Below are positions 34,810 to 50,565 of a DNA stretch of 64,000 nucleotides, one piece after another (the first letter of the stretch is position 1; each line of letters begins with the position of its first letter). Under the pieces are notes generated by a model, which searched no databases, was not told where the DNA came from, and saw only the letters and a program-made list of their open reading frames with translations. The stretch comes from Trifolium pratense. Its lineage: Eukaryota > Streptophyta > Magnoliopsida > Fabales > Fabaceae. The stretch lies in contig NC_060065.1 of assembly GCF_020283565.1 (NCBI RefSeq), forward strand, positions 40,908,409 to 40,972,408, read 5' to 3'. Both the position numbers and the translations under genes were made by a program.

Positions 34810-35574
34810 TATGTTCTATGCAAGGATCATTATCTTGCTATTGACAGTAAGGATCAATGTGCCTTTAATTGGATATGCATGAGTCATATTGGGCCTCCAT
34901 GTAATGTGGATTTTTTTTTTTGAAAAACAAGCAATGTGGATTTTAGGAAAACATAAGACGAATTGTTCAGGAAAACATGAGTTCAATTCTTGATAGAAAT
35001 ACTTTTTTTTCCAGATTTTACTTATTTCGTGGTCGAACTTTGAATTATCAGGATTCCTCCCTTGTGAATCAAATAGTTTATATAAATAAAAATTAGTTAT
35101 ATATTTCTGATTGTGACCATACTAATCATATACAATTAGATTTTAGTTAATTGACCAATTCAACAATTGATTCAAATTGAGCTTCCAAACCATTGATGAC
35201 AAACACACAACTTTAATTTGGTAGTTGCATATATGTATGCCCCATGACATTTAAGTCCATAGAGATTCGAATTAATGATCACCACACAAAAGGTTTTTCA
35301 TGAAGGCAACTATATATCGCATTGACTGAGCACGAGGGATACTATGGAAAAGTTATTTGAGATCAATGATTTGTGGGGTTTAAAAGCATGTCAAGTCAAC
35401 ATTATGAAAAGCTTTGCCCCTATAATTTGATTCAAAACTTGCGAGTTATATTCATGTCACGATACTAATATGACATGATTGGCAACCACTTAGAATATTT
35501 GAAATCTTCGCAATAAAGTAATTTTTAAGAGAAATATTCCGGATGTTTCGTCATTATTGGAGACAATCAAACTT
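34810..35574. other. Intergenic, nothing assigned
   Basis: Near 35025-35070, GGTCGAACTTTGAATTATCA resembles GCGAACGAACTTTAAATTAT at about 55328, so both may be pieces of one dispersed repeat. No gene. Confidence 0.35.
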
Positions 35575-35751
35575 CATTCTTGGTTGTGGTTCACTAGTCG
35601 GTATGGGTGTAAGACTTGTACTCCTTTTCCTTTTTGGTGTTTAAATCCTATGTCTTGTATTATGAGCACTTAGTTTAGTGCTCTTTGTTGTAAGGGTTTG
35701 AGTACCCCTTTGTACTCCCTTATAATAAAATTTTGATTATAAAAAAAAAAA
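35575..35751 (+). mobile_element. LINE 3' end with poly(A)
   Basis: GGTATGGGTGTAAGACTTGT, then TTGTAAGGGTTTGAGTACCC, CTTTGTACTCCCTTATAATA, AAATTTTGATTAT and ten or more A. Same 3' end as the minus-strand insertion at 32571-33016. Heavily 5'-truncated. Confidence 0.65.
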
Positions 35752-35769
35752 CTAATATCATATGTTATA

Positions 35770-35974
35770 CCTTCCCCGTCCTCAATCTTTGGTCTTTTTA
35801 CATTTTTAATTTTGTCACACAATTTTTGTCCTTTTAAAAAATTAATGCACATTGAATGATACTTTATCATTTGTACCTTACTATAAAGTTAAAACATTAA
35901 TTAAATATATTTTTTATCATTTTTTAATCTCCGTGCAAAACTCCAAAAAGACTAAAGTTTTTGGACGGAGGAAG
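35770..35974. mobile_element. Stowaway-like MITE, 205 bp
   Basis: TA|CCTTCCCCGTCCTCAATCTT ... CTAAAGTTTTTGGACGGAGG-AAG|TA; TA at 35768-35769 and 35975-35976. The inner inverted blocks TTTGGTCTTTTTA / AAAAAGACTAAAG also pair. Confidence 0.75.
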
Positions 35975-36049
35975 TACTATATACACCGGTATACAGTAAC
36001 ATTTTATTAATATTATTATGCCACACAATTACATTTTAGATCATATAAG

Positions 36050-36420
<371 letters not shown>

Positions 36421-36429
36421 CATGCTATA

Positions 36430-36860
36430 ATGTTTTCTAATATTTTGTGGGCTGCAATCAATTGTGGGTTTTGGTTTTAATAAAAACGGGTTGATGTTGT
36501 TTTGATTCATTGATAATGCTTAAACCCGATAATTGTGATCAGTAATAATGGGCTTGAACACTAATTCTGATTTGTGTAAAAATAAAGTGTAGGCCCAACT
36601 CTAGGGTACATGTGGTACTAGGTTGACATATTTTATATATAAGATTGGCTAGGTCTCTTTGCCGTCACGCAAAAAACACAGTAAGCTTATTTGTGGTTTT
36701 ACCCCTCAAAGACCGGAGCAAGTGATAGGTAAAGGAAGACCTTGTCTAACATATCGGTGGTTCCGATATCGGCTCTTCGGTAAACACAATCGTTTGATTA
36801 TCAAGTAATATCGATCTCTAAACTGTTAATTATTACATGTGGTATCAGAGCCTCTATTAT
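36430..36860 (+). mobile_element. Probable LTR with tRNA-Met primer-binding site; relic
   Basis: TGGTATCAGAGCC at 36840-36852 is an exact plant tRNA-iMet primer-binding site. It is preceded by sequence with a TATATATAAG-type box (about 36631-36645) and ending AATTATTACA, as a 5' LTR would. The LTR left edge is not certain. I found no second LTR downstream, and no polyprotein frame in 36861-38340. Confidence 0.55.
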
Positions 36861-38591
36861 ATGATTTAGAACCCTAATTTTAACTATGAAATATGAGACT
36901 CAATCGATCACTGAGAAAAATATTCTTTTGTCTTGTATGTGTTTTCTCGGCTTGAATTTGTTGCCACCATCGCGCATTCGGTTTTGGCCATATGATCCGT
37001 TTTATGGCAAATAGCTTTTCAGGGTTTCTTATTTTTGTGCCGATAAATCGATATGGTTCAATTTTATTTAATTGAAATTCTTAATCGATTCCTTTATAAT
37101 GATTCTGAATTTGCTGCAGTGATGCATTCTTATATGACTCATGAATGGTTTTGAGTTTAAATTAGACTATTATATTATTTGTTGGTCTCAAACTATTGAT
37201 AATCTTATTTATTAGAATGGATGTTGTTGCAATTATTGGGAAAGTAATTTTTCGGCTAATTTTGTTTTCTCGTCACATCTATGATTTTTTTTTTTTTTAT
37301 ATTGTTCCGAGATTACAACCTACAATGGTTATGGACCATATGGTAATTTTCATTTAGGTGATATGCAATGGCATCGTTTGATCTCTGTTCTTTCGCTGAT
37401 AGCTTTTTTTTTTGGCTTAATTTTATTTTGATATATGCAAGTATCAGTTGAATATGATTGCATCCAGAATTTTATTTATATTATTTTTAAATAGTACACA
37501 GTGATCATACAAAATGAAATCACTGAACTGTTTTGATTATAAAGTTATCCAAATATTATACAATGAAATCATTGGAATTTATTCAAATCATGCTGTTAAC
37601 ACTTTTGACTAAGCAGTGTCCGGTTTAGTCTTATACTACACTTTTGCCTTGTTGTTCTTGGTGTACATGTTCAACTGTAAACTAGTACTGAAATTAAGTT
37701 TTATGGCAAGGCAATTGAAAATTGAATTATCCTTCTATTGTTTATTATTAGAGTTGTTTTATTATGATATAACGGTTTTTTGTTGATTTGTTAACTGTTT
37801 GAAATGACACCGTAAAAGACTTCATTGTATTCTCGAATCATCAAAGTTCATTGACTCTATTTGCAAGGATGTAAGTCACACTCTTGAAGGTTAGTTGTGC
37901 AATTATATTTCATGTTGTGACTTATTATACAATTGCATATAAGGAGAAATTTGTTTTCAATATCGTCTACTCCTTTTGAAATAATAAATGTGCAATTATA
38001 TACTAAAGTTTCGTTGTTTTTCCAGAATATTCGAAATTTGAAACTCTCTATATAATAATTAATTGATTTCATGTTATATACTCCAATTTTTTAAATTTTA
38101 CTCTATTGAGTGGGAGTATCTCAAGTTTAATATTTTGAGAGTTCTATTCTGAAAAAATATAAATTTAGTGTGACATTGTTTGACATGTCCATTGTGTGAT
38201 AGGAAAAATAGTTGAATATTTGTTTAAATATTTAAACACTTTTGGATTGATAATTCAACTATAATTCTCTATCAAGTGAGAGAGTTTTACATGTCAACTA
38301 TTTATAAATGTTTATAGAGACTTATATTGAGGAATGTTTTTAATTGTGACATGTGATTTTGTGCCATAATTGGATAATGGAAAGCATAAGGTACGGTGCT
38401 AATACCTATTTGAATCCAAGCAGCCCCGTCATACTGAACAACCCAAATCGATTAAGGGCAAGACTACATTTTGGGCTAGGAATTCAATGGCAACATGGTA
38501 CACACAGAGCTTCTACCCTTCAATTGGGTATTGGTTCGAGGGTGTTGATCTTTCGAGGGTATTGAAGAATAAACCTCTTGTTAATGTAACC
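36861..38591. other. Non-coding, possibly leader/remnant of the same retroelement
   Basis: No conserved domain in any frame. GAGTGGGAGTATCTCAAGTT at 38106 and TCAAGTGAGAGAGTTTTACA at 38274 have the purine-rich look of copia 3' regions but are not proof. The open frame at 38353-38565 is unassigned. Confidence 0.3.
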
Positions 38592-38767
38592 GTTCATTAG
38601 TTGATTCAATGATGATTGACGATGAACGATAGAAAGGATCACAGTTCGATTTTCCGCAACTGTGATAAAAAAAGGAGGTGGAACTACTTGATATCAAAAT
38701 TGACCTTCCAATAAGACAGATTAGACGATCAGTGAACCGACTACTAGTAGTAAAAAGAAAAAAAAAA
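38592..38767 (+). mobile_element. tRNA-derived SINE, plus strand, diverged
   Basis: Degenerate box A in CATTAGTTGATTCAATGATG, box B in GATCACAGTTCGATTTTCC, the family body GCAACTGTGATAAAAAAAGG, GTGGAACTACTTGATATCAA and CCGACTACTAGTAG, then an A-rich tail. Same family as 14587-14760. Confidence 0.65.
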
Positions 38768-39464
38768 TATTAAAGTAAAGTACAAAGTAGTAACAGAAAA
38801 ACTAAACATATTCAATTCAAATACACGACAAAGATTAATAGTAACAAAATTAGAGATTATACAACCGAGTTGATATTAATGTTTATTTAAATCATAAAAA
38901 GAAATATACACTAAACAATGTAAAATAATTTTATATCGTCAACCGAGTTGATAATAAATGTTTATTTCAATAACATTCTTATTTTTCGTCACATCATTCC
39001 ACTACACTACACTCTCTTAATATGATATATTGATATAACAAATTGATAATTTTTTATTAAATGATCGTGTAAAATTATTTTACATCATTAATGTATCTCT
39101 ATTAAACTTTATCTAAAAATAATATTACATTTTTAAATAATTAAAGAACACTTTATATTAACTTTCAAATTCTATAATACTTTAAAAAATATTTCAATAA
39201 TTTAGAGTTCGATTGCAAGTTAGTAAGTATAAACTCTCCTGGGTTGTCAAAAAAAAAGTATAAACTCTCCTGAAAATGGTAGGCGTACATTGATGTGAAA
39301 CATAAGTTAACGTGAAGAAATTTGCCAACATGCGTGCCCAAAATTGAAAGAATGGTCACACTGAAATGAAAGATTCACCGATTTAATTGTATCACATCAA
39401 CAATTATGCTAAATGTGTTTGTTCATCATTTATCTTTCTCCGACCAAATTATGCTCTCTCTGAT
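38768..39464. other. AT-rich intergenic
   Basis: ACCGAGTTGATATTAATGTT and AACCGAGTTGATAATAAATG (38865 and 38941) are two copies of a short direct repeat with GTTTATTT following. No gene. Confidence 0.4.
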
Positions 39465-39600
39465 CTTTGTTTATAAATAAAAAATTATTTTAAAAATTTA
39501 TTAAATAATTAATATAGTTAAGTTACATTTATAGATTAAATATATTAATTATTTAATAAATTTAAAAAGTAATTTTTTTTACTTATAAATAAGATGGAAC
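39465..39600. mobile_element. Foldback MITE, about 135 bp
   Basis: TTTATAAATAAAAAATTATT, TTAAAAATTTATTAAATAAT and TAATATAG form the left arm. The right arm is the complement (TATTAATTATTTAATAAATT, TAAAAAGTAA, CTTATAAATAAGATGGA). This is typical of common legume Stowaway-like MITEs, with decayed ends. Confidence 0.6.
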
Positions 39601-42110
<2,510 letters not shown>

Positions 42111-42446
42111 AATAAAGGCTCGAATGTAGAGGTTGTATGTTTAGGTCGAGTATCAGCCCTAATACATATGGTTTCCTCCTCCTTAGCATATATATAAGTT
42201 CTAAGTAAGTCTATAGAGACATCCTTATGAAATTCTCATGTAAAAAGTGGGGATTATCCCCTTTTTTTTATCATTTTTTTATGCTATATCTTTATGTAAT
42301 GTAGATCAAGTATTTTTTTTTTGGCACAACTGTAGAGACTAATCATTCGATTCCTCGAGTCTTGTGAGACGTACTCAATTGAGCGGTAAACTCTCTTTAA
42401 AAAATTTAACGTTGTTGAATGCTCAAACCATAAATCAATTCATAAG

Positions 42447-42530
42447 CTTTTTTTACCATCGGTATCCGATCTAGTCTGGTTCGATAGTCGGTTCTTGTAT
42501 CAAGTGGTTTTAGTCCCCTCGCGCCATAAC
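42447..42530 (-). mobile_element. 5'-truncated SINE, minus strand
   Basis: Minus strand: GAGGGGACTAAAACCACTTG, ATACAAGAACCGACTATCG and CCAGACTAGATCGGATACC, then an A run. This is the tail half of the 14587-14760 SINE family; the promoter boxes are missing. Confidence 0.6.
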
Positions 42531-44390
42531 TTAGATTTTTTACGATAATTAAGTTTGGAAACTTTTTAAAATAGAAAAGGTGCATTAGTGGGTTTATTCA
42601 GTCAGCATGAAATGAACCAAGTGAACTTAGATACTGAATTATGGATAATGAATAATGCACTAAGCTAGCCTCTCAAATTGAATGATTGGCATGTTGTCAA
42701 CTCAAGTTGTGTGCTTTAATTTATATAAGCTTAACACATCAAGGAGCTTTCTTGATTAAACTAATTAGGTTAGGCATGGTGGCATGCTTGTACCTAATTC
42801 TCAATAATGATATGTGTCAACATTATCTACAGCTAAGTGCATGAGAATAATTAAGATGTTCCCAAGATAAACAAAAGTCCCACACATCACATTATACATT
42901 ATGTAAAATAAAATGAGAATTATTAATTATATATTTTATATGTTACACTAGCTTGTATATTTATATTCTATATAATTTGAAACACAAAATTTGGAGAATT
43001 TCAAGTATCTTGATTCTATAAAATTGTATCTTTGCTAGTGCGTAATCAGCTTTTGCGTCAATGATCTTTACTTAAGTAGCTAACTGAGAGTTCGCACTTT
43101 TATTAGTGAACCTTTATAAAAATATTTTCATAGGGTGTGGGAAGGGTGAGGAGTTCAAAAATATTATATATTATAAGGCTCGCTACATAAAGTGATTGCT
43201 CTGTTCACTAAGTAATGAACTATGTTTTTCTAGATTTTGCGTCCCCTTGAATTTTCATTTTAAATAACGAAATGTGTTTTTCCATATTTTCGCCCCCTTT
43301 AACATTAGCTGGTTATCTTGCAAGCGGGTAATTTTGGAATTTCAAGGAACACACGAGAAAGAGCGCGAAAAGAAACTTTCAAAATCTTGACCCAACAAAA
43401 TAAACATGATATGTATGGAAAGTGAGGATGTAGCAGCAAAGACAGTTTGGTGCATTATAAGTTGTAACTGATTCAATTGTTGGGGTGGAAGCTGGTGCAT
43501 TGAAAGCACCAGCTTATAGTATAGTGATTATGTTTTCACTATAGCACAATACAATTACCCTTTTGAATAGATTATAGGGTCAAATGATCAATGAGATATG
43601 GCTCTAGATTGATATTGAAAATGAACAGCATGCAATGTGAAATATAAGAGAAAGCAAGAAACAGTTTCACCACTCTACATAATCTTCATACAAGAAAATT
43701 ATAACTATAGCATAGTTTAAGATATTGGAGCACCTGAAATTTGTATAACAATGTATTCAGAAATCTTATGTAATGCTTTTAAATTGGTAAGCATTTTAGA
43801 TTGTAAGTATGGAAGAGCTTATGAATCTACTCATGGCATATTCATAAACTATTTTTAGTCTATTTCTTTAATCTCTCTAGAATAGCTTAACTAGAGTGTA
43901 AGCTAACTGATCAACAATTGCAAAATTATTATGACACATATGCAACTAAGTTGGTATAATGATAATATACTTAACCTAATAAGCATGAATCCGAAAACCA
44001 ATTTACTTATGGACTTGGATTCATTGCAGCCAGATAAAAACGCATTCATTGCAGTCAGCCAATATTAGCCGTTAGATAGAGATCAGACAACTCACATTCT
44101 AGCTTAAACAAATCAAATTCAATTCACAAACTCAAAATCTATCCAACAGTTTGGATATGCAGCGACTGCAGTAAGTGCGTCATATTTTCAACTACAGAGA
44201 ATCCAAATTCCGAGAAAAAGACTTCCATGCATTAATAGATAATCAGATAGGAACACCTTTGTCATCTTTACAATTATCAATAAAAATAAGAAATAAAATA
44301 CATATGTGCTTAAAAGAGCTATATGCCTCAATCAACTAAATATTGAAAATTTTGAGACATGGCACCTACTCCATCTAATGATATAACCAG
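42531..44390. other. Intergenic region downstream of UBP15
   Basis: Contains the second copy of the dispersed repeat at about 43088-43122 (see 5101-5910). The right part, next to 44391, must include the UBP15 3' UTR; no polyadenylation site can be fixed by eye. No gene on the plus strand. Confidence 0.45.
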
Positions 44391-47300
44391 TTAGGATTCC
44401 CATATAGTTGTTTTCTGCACTCTTTCGATATGACCCTTTTTCGGTAAGAACCTTGTTAGTGGCCTACTATGTGAAATCTTCATATAGTTGTTTTCTGGTG
44501 TGTAATTGAAGAGAGATGAAATTGGATCCATGTTGGAAGAAGAATCACCATAGTCTACAGTACTGAAAGAGTCTCTAGTACTCTCAGTAGTGAAAGAAGC
44601 TTCATCCGAGCTTGTGAAAATGGACCAGTCACTTGATGTCGCATCTGAAAACTCGTGCCTGATGTTTTCCGCGTAAGTTTGTATTACTGGATGGACATTT
44701 CGATTGGTGCTTCTTTTAAGAAAGCCATTAGAGGTGTCGATAAGGTGAGTGGGGATTTCTGGCCTGGCATTGTGTGAAGGCTCAGAGACAAAACTTTGAC
44801 TGACATGTCGGCTATGTCCGGGTTTAGAAGGCTTCTGCATTTCTAATGGATGGTGCTTTGATGAATCGGACACTGATTGTGGTGCGGCTTTCCCAGTGAA
44901 TTCTACCTGTGGACGGGGATACGACCTACCAAGAACCAAAGAGTTAAAGCCTGAAGGAAGCATATATATACAGCATGCGATAAAATAAGAGTTGTGTTAT
45001 ATTTAGTGGATGGTTTATGGATATAACAGTGTCGCAACTCATTAATCATTACTAAATATTAACCACAATTTTGAAGTCATTATCCACAATTTCCATGTGT
45101 ATTTGAACACAAATCTTGGTTAAGCGATATCATGTATATTTGAACGCCTAAAAAGAAAACCAATCATAAAAAACTGTGGCAGCAACCAAGTCTCTACCTT
45201 GTGTAGAATAAGATATATGCTCCTTCTGACATCACTTGATTGACGAGTACTGGCTGAACCTGTTAAATTTAGATAATCTAAGAATTAAAAATCTCGTGAA
45301 ACAACAAAAATTCAAGCAAATTACAAGTATGAAATGTGGTTAGTAAGACTGGTTACAAGCAAATTATGCCGATTGATTACACAAAATGTTTGCAAACAAG
45401 GAAACAGTGTTACCTCAGTGTCATCTACCCTGAACCAATTGCCTTGTAGATCTTTTACGTACGAAACATAATGTCCAGAGAAAGATGCATTTAGTGTGTC
45501 GAGGTGCACAACAACAGCATAAAGGGCGTATAATGGAGGAATATCGCCCGTCCCAGTCATAAAAGGAATCATATCTAGCATTTCAGGAAACGTTATGCAC
45601 TTGTTAATTTTCCCATATCTTCCTTCCTGATGACATAGAACCAGACAAAAGATATTTCAAAGGGTTAATATATAGAAAATGATGAGATTCTAAACATTAT
45701 TACGTATTAAATTCTAGAAGAGAACAATAACAAACATATATTAGAAATATTTTAGCTGTATAAGTTTGTATGGTCGCAGAATATTGAACTGTCAAATTAG
45801 ATCATTATTACACGGCAAAGCATTGTATTACAAAATCCAAGTTTTGAAAAACAATTCATGCTTTAGTCAAAAAAAAAAAAAAATCATGCTAATAACTTTA
45901 ACACCGCACACCGCTATCAACCAGGCTATAAATAGCAATATGAACAGCTACCAAGACGAAGGACAATGTTCGTCATTTCAAGCAAAGAAGATTGAAAAAT
46001 AAAGAATGAATTTACAAGAGCAGTGATTTACCTGAAACCTCTTTAAAACAATGGTCAAGATGTTAGGGGCCTCATGTATGCTCAGTTGCTTTCTAGCTCG
46101 AACATATGCAGTGCACCTAGTTCAAAATGTATAAACAAAGGTGACATCTCTTAATTGGAAGTAAAAAAGCTATAACCAACTAAAATTAACGGTGTTCGTA
46201 TTGTGTCCTCGGTCCGTGTCTATATTGGAGCTTCACAGAGAATACAAAACTTAAATTACCATACCTTCCACACCGGTACATATTATCTCCGTCCAAATCT
46301 TCAGGGGAAGTAAACTGAGCCAGTGCATCTTCGAGTGACTCAACCCAACCCAATATCTCCAACGTTAAGTCCATAATGTTCTCATACCTTTCTGACTCAT
46401 GACTACAATTCAAACACTTAACCTGTAGATATAAAAAATTTCACTATGACATCAAAAAAAATGTGAAGTTAAGGGCACTAGAGTCAAAGACTTAGAGCCA
46501 TAGAGAGAAAATAAAATCACAAGACAAAGGGTTACACACACCTTGGATTGAAGACGACCACCAAAAGTATGTTGTATGAAAGTTGTTTCTTGTAATCTAG
46601 GATCAACCCTTTTCTCACCACCAAGTCCATCCAAACATATAGATTGCATCGATGCAACTAGAAGCCTGTATAAATCAACACATAATATAATTTTACCATT
46701 GAATATGCATGTTTCAACCAATCACAGTAAAATTACAATCAACAATAAAATCCTTTTCTACTAGGTGGAGTTAGGGATATGAATCAAAAGATAACATAAT
46801 ATATCCAGTATTAGTAAATCATGTCAAATGGACTTCCTTTACTTCTAACTATTGGATATATAGTTCTTCTCCGCACATTCTAAAACTTATGCAGTACTGA
46901 CATTTCGAGTGACTGACACCAACCAATGTAATTGCATTTAATTTAATCATTTTCATTTCCTTAAAGGTGAACACTCCGGTACACATCTTATTTGGATATG
47001 TACTGGTACACCGCCGAGGTGGGTAATTTGATAGGTCCACAAATAGTGTTTAATATAGAAAAATTAATAAACACTATTTGTGAACCTATCAGAATTATCC
47101 ACCTCAACGGATGTACCGGTACATATCCAAATAAGATGTGTACCGAAGAATTCACCTTCCTTAAATTATTACCAGTGCTATGTGTTGGCATCAGTGTTGT
47201 ATCCGTGTTAAGTGTTTCATGGCCAAAAACCACCTAAAGGTAGATTCTACCTTTTTTACAATAGGTGAATTCATTCTTAATCATATGACTATAGTTTATA

Positions 47301-50300
47301 TCATCAGTCAAAATGCATGAATCATGACACCAAGTCACCAACTCTTGTAAAAGTATTCGGTAAGCACATCTGACAACCGAGGTTAAAAAATGGAGGCTTA
47401 GGCTGTTTGGTAAAAAATAGCAGATAGCTGATAAGCTAGCTTTTAGCTTATAGCGAATAAGCTGATTGAATTTGTAGTGTTTGGTAAAATTAGCAGTTGA
47501 ACTAGCTTATAAGTATGAAATGACATAAAAAAGATATGTTTAATTAATATTTAATTTTTTTCAAGATGATAGGGGTAAAATTGGAAGAAAATCTGATAAG
47601 CTATAAGCTATAAGCTATAAGCTCATAAGCTATTTGAAATAGCGTTTGAAAAATAAGTTATAAGCTAGTAAAATACGCTATAAGCTCTTTTTTAAAAACT
47701 GTTATCAAACAGAGCTTTTAGCTTATAAGCTAAAAGCTATAAGCTAGCTTATTGGTCTTCCCAACCAGAGCCTTAAAATTGAACCGAGGAAAATTTCAGG
47801 TATGGAAATAGAGTTATAACAAAAAACTGAATACACACACAAATAGGCTTTAAACCAAAGAGACCTTAAAAATTCATGTGCATCTTCTTGACTTCCATCA
47901 CCCATGTGGCAATTAATGCTCCGCATATGCCAAAGTATCCTACTAGGAGATAAAGGAGCTCCATTTTCTCTCAAAACCATCATGTGCTGCTCTAACTCAC
48001 ACATTAAACACCAATCTTTTGAACAACCTAGATGAAAAAGAAGACAATTTTCTATTAAAAAATGCATTTTAAGCAAATTGACATTATTGTTTAAGTGAAA
48101 AGATTGAGAGATAATGGAAATACAGGATTTTGAATGTGATCCATAAAGCAAATAAACGACAAGAGGCTTTGTAGACGTTAAGCACTGCAATACAGCATTG
48201 GCATAGCAACTGCAAAATAAAGAAAGAAAAAACATATTTAACTACGACTTAACTACACCAAAAAGGAACAATAAGATTTTACATACATAGTATTACCTGT
48301 TCCCACAATTTACAAGGCCCCTCGGCCATACACCAAAGACTTCACTCTGGAAAATCTTTACAAATTCATCATAAGGAAACAACATCTGAAACATGATCAA
48401 GACATTAATTTGTTAGTAACGACATCTATATTTGCTCTATGAAGCGTCGGTATCAGACACTGAGACGTATCGGACATCAGACACACCTTCAATCTAAAGT
48501 TCGGTATTTAATTGGGCATAATAAGTACTTTTCAATTAGAAGGACAACAAGCGTTGAAATTTGAAAGCATCTACAAAAAAACTAACCTTTATATTTTTTG
48601 CCTTTTTGCACCGTACTCCATTGCCTTCTGAGGAGGCTAGTGCAGTATGTTTTGTTGATTTCCTTAAACCCATCATTTTCATAAGGCCAGTGCTTGAAAC
48701 TCCGTCGATACCATGTAAAGGGATAGTACTTCTATTTCCAGCAACTTCTGCATGATGAGCAATATATTGCATTTTCAAAACAACATAACATAGAACAAAA
48801 GTGAACTCAAATTATAGGAACCATCAACAAGACAACATGTGGCGAACATAATGGTCCCCGGTACTAACTTGGTTCGTCTGGAATTTTCTTCGCTTTCTTC
48901 TCAGTTTCCGGTACACAAAAATCTATTGACGTCTTTGATGTTGACTTTGGTGATTTAGAACATTTGACCTTTGAAGAAGGATGGGATTGCTTTTTAGCCT
49001 TTGCACTTCCTTTAATTGTCAATTCAGGAGAGCATTTGTGTTGGGCCATTTCATCAGAATGATGGTTTATCCCATTGACTACATTTCCTCCTTTCGTAAT
49101 GATGTTTGTTTCAAAATCATCTACACCTTCATCATTGTTTGCAGCGCTCAACACACTAGCGCATGCATTTTCAAAATTGTTTCTTGATGCAAATGCATTT
49201 TCATATTGACTTTGATAGTTATCATCCTCATCATGCATTGTGTTTCTTGAACCATCTTGTTCATAAATATAAACTCCAAAGCCATTTGAATTTGAAGTTT
49301 CTTCCTCCAACACAGAATCATCGCTACTATTTCTTGACTGCAGCAACAATTTAGCATAATTATCAGAATTTAATATTGATTAGTGTATGCCAATTTGATA
49401 TATCAAAGTAAAACAAGTAAACCTTCTGTCGCAAAAATGACTCCTCAGAATTGGTAGCTTTAAAATCAGAAGATTCATATATTGAACCAGAATCTCTTCG
49501 CCGCGTTTCTCTGTTGGATTTATGTGAAGGTCTTCTCTCCAAAGTGGAAGGTTGAGAAGAACCATTAAATAAGGAAAAATCAGCTGTAGCAGAAGCTGCG
49601 GCGGTGATGGTCGGAGGGTTAACCAAATTGTCCAAAGGCTCGGGCACCCTTAAAGTCTGGTTCAAATTGTGACCAAAGTAGGGATTGTTTAAATTTTCAT
49701 AAAAAGCATTTCCATGACCGAATTCCTCAACCGAAATGGCCATAGGAAACGAGCTTGAATTATGAGTTTCCAATGGCTGGCACTCTTGTTTGTGAATTAG
49801 CCTCCAATGGATTATTTGACAATTCCCTGAGCTGCAAACCACTTACAGCTCAAATTTTAAGAAATAATAATCTTAACATCAAACAGAAAATTTTCCATGA
49901 CAATAATGTTATAGAAAAAGTGAATCATTAAAAGAATAGATAATAAAGTTGCAATATTTATGTTACAACAAATACCCCCCCGACAAATATAACACGGCTA
50001 GCCACCCCGCTTTTATGTATACGCGAGAGTAATTAATATGACAAAAAGATTCTCTAGTTCCATTTCATTATGTCAACACTTGAAAACAATAACTTCCGAA
50101 TTGTAATAAACTAGTAATTAATCTAATTCCTAGATATTTATCTTCATTTCCAATTCAGACATTGCGACTAGAATTCAAAGCATGCTTCGTCGTATCCATG
50201 AAAGAGAAAGGGGAAAAAGAAAACAGATTCATAGCAACAATGTGTTAAAAGAATTACCAGTATCTAACAAACTTGCATCTGGAGCAGCGAGTTTTAGCCG

Positions 50301-50565
50301 GAGCGGAACACCTAGCACACTCATGATGAAGCTCATTTTTTGAAGGAGAAAAATAAACTTGAGGTTGAGGGGGAATTAGATTAGCAACACACATTTTTTC
50401 TTCGGCTTTAAAGGCTTCTTCGGCAGCCAATTGAGCAAGCAAAGTTATCTGATTTCTCTTCTTAACATTCTCACTCCATTTTCCAAGTAAGATATAAGCC
50501 ACCAAAGGAAGTACAACCAGCACCAGAAACAGGACAGGAATATCAGATTCACGCGGTTCGAGCAT
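44391..50565 (-). CDS. UBP15: Ubiquitin carboxyl-terminal hydrolase, UBP15 type, with MYND finger
   Basis: A cysteine protease that removes ubiquitin from proteins; in Arabidopsis UBP15 controls organ and seed size through cell proliferation. Thirteen exons, minus strand: 50565-50258, 49831-49423, 49337-48869, 48747-48587, 48385-48297, 48209-48124, 48027-47865, 46665-46542, 46422-46265, 46116-46032, 45626-45414, 45259-45198, 44925-44391; 2862 nt, 953 residues, phases consistent throughout. The N-terminus [20 protein letters not shown] carries one membrane segment. The MYND zinc finger (about residues 78-117) reads [16 protein letters not shown], then [21 protein letters not shown]. The Cys box [18 protein letters not shown] (exons 5-6) and His box [20 protein letters not shown] (exon 11) hold the catalytic residues. 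[11 protein letters not shown], and CxxC pairs in the finger region, are present. The Ser-rich tail includes [20 protein letters not shown], typical of UBP15. MIWEETGHEYACGD precedes in frame at 50607 but the family starts at MLEPR. Intact; the family is sure, orthology likely. Confidence 0.95.
46966..47156. mobile_element. 191-bp palindromic MITE with 9-bp duplication, in UBP15 intron 7
   Basis: Left arm GGTGAACACTCCGGTACACA, TCTTATTTGGATATGTAC, GGTGGGTAATTTGATAGGT; the right arm is its complement (ACCTATCAGAATTATCCACC, GTACATATCCAAATAAGATG, TGTACCGAAGAATTCACC). The flanking repeat is TTCCTTAAA at 46957-46965 and 47157-47165. Arms of about 85 bp and a 9-bp duplication suggest a Mutator-like foldback. 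It is not the same family as 32333-32516. Confidence 0.85.
47401..47772. mobile_element. 372-bp MITE with TTA duplication, in UBP15 intron 7
   Basis: TTA|GGCTGTTTGGTAAAAAATAG...TTGGTCTTCCCAACCAGAGCC|TTA, with TTA at 47398-47400 and 47773-47775, as in Tourist/Harbinger MITEs. Both ends are packed with AGCTTATAAGCT-type dyads (AAGCTATAAGCTATAAGCTA and others). It lies between exons 8 and 7, ending about 90 bp from exon 7. Confidence 0.8.

Noticed and set aside
34617..34823. 68-codon minus-strand open frame
   Set aside because: Entirely within the SINE at 34573-34794.
46992..47237. Paired 81-codon frames on both strands
   Set aside because: Both frames run through the palindromic MITE in the UBP15 intron.
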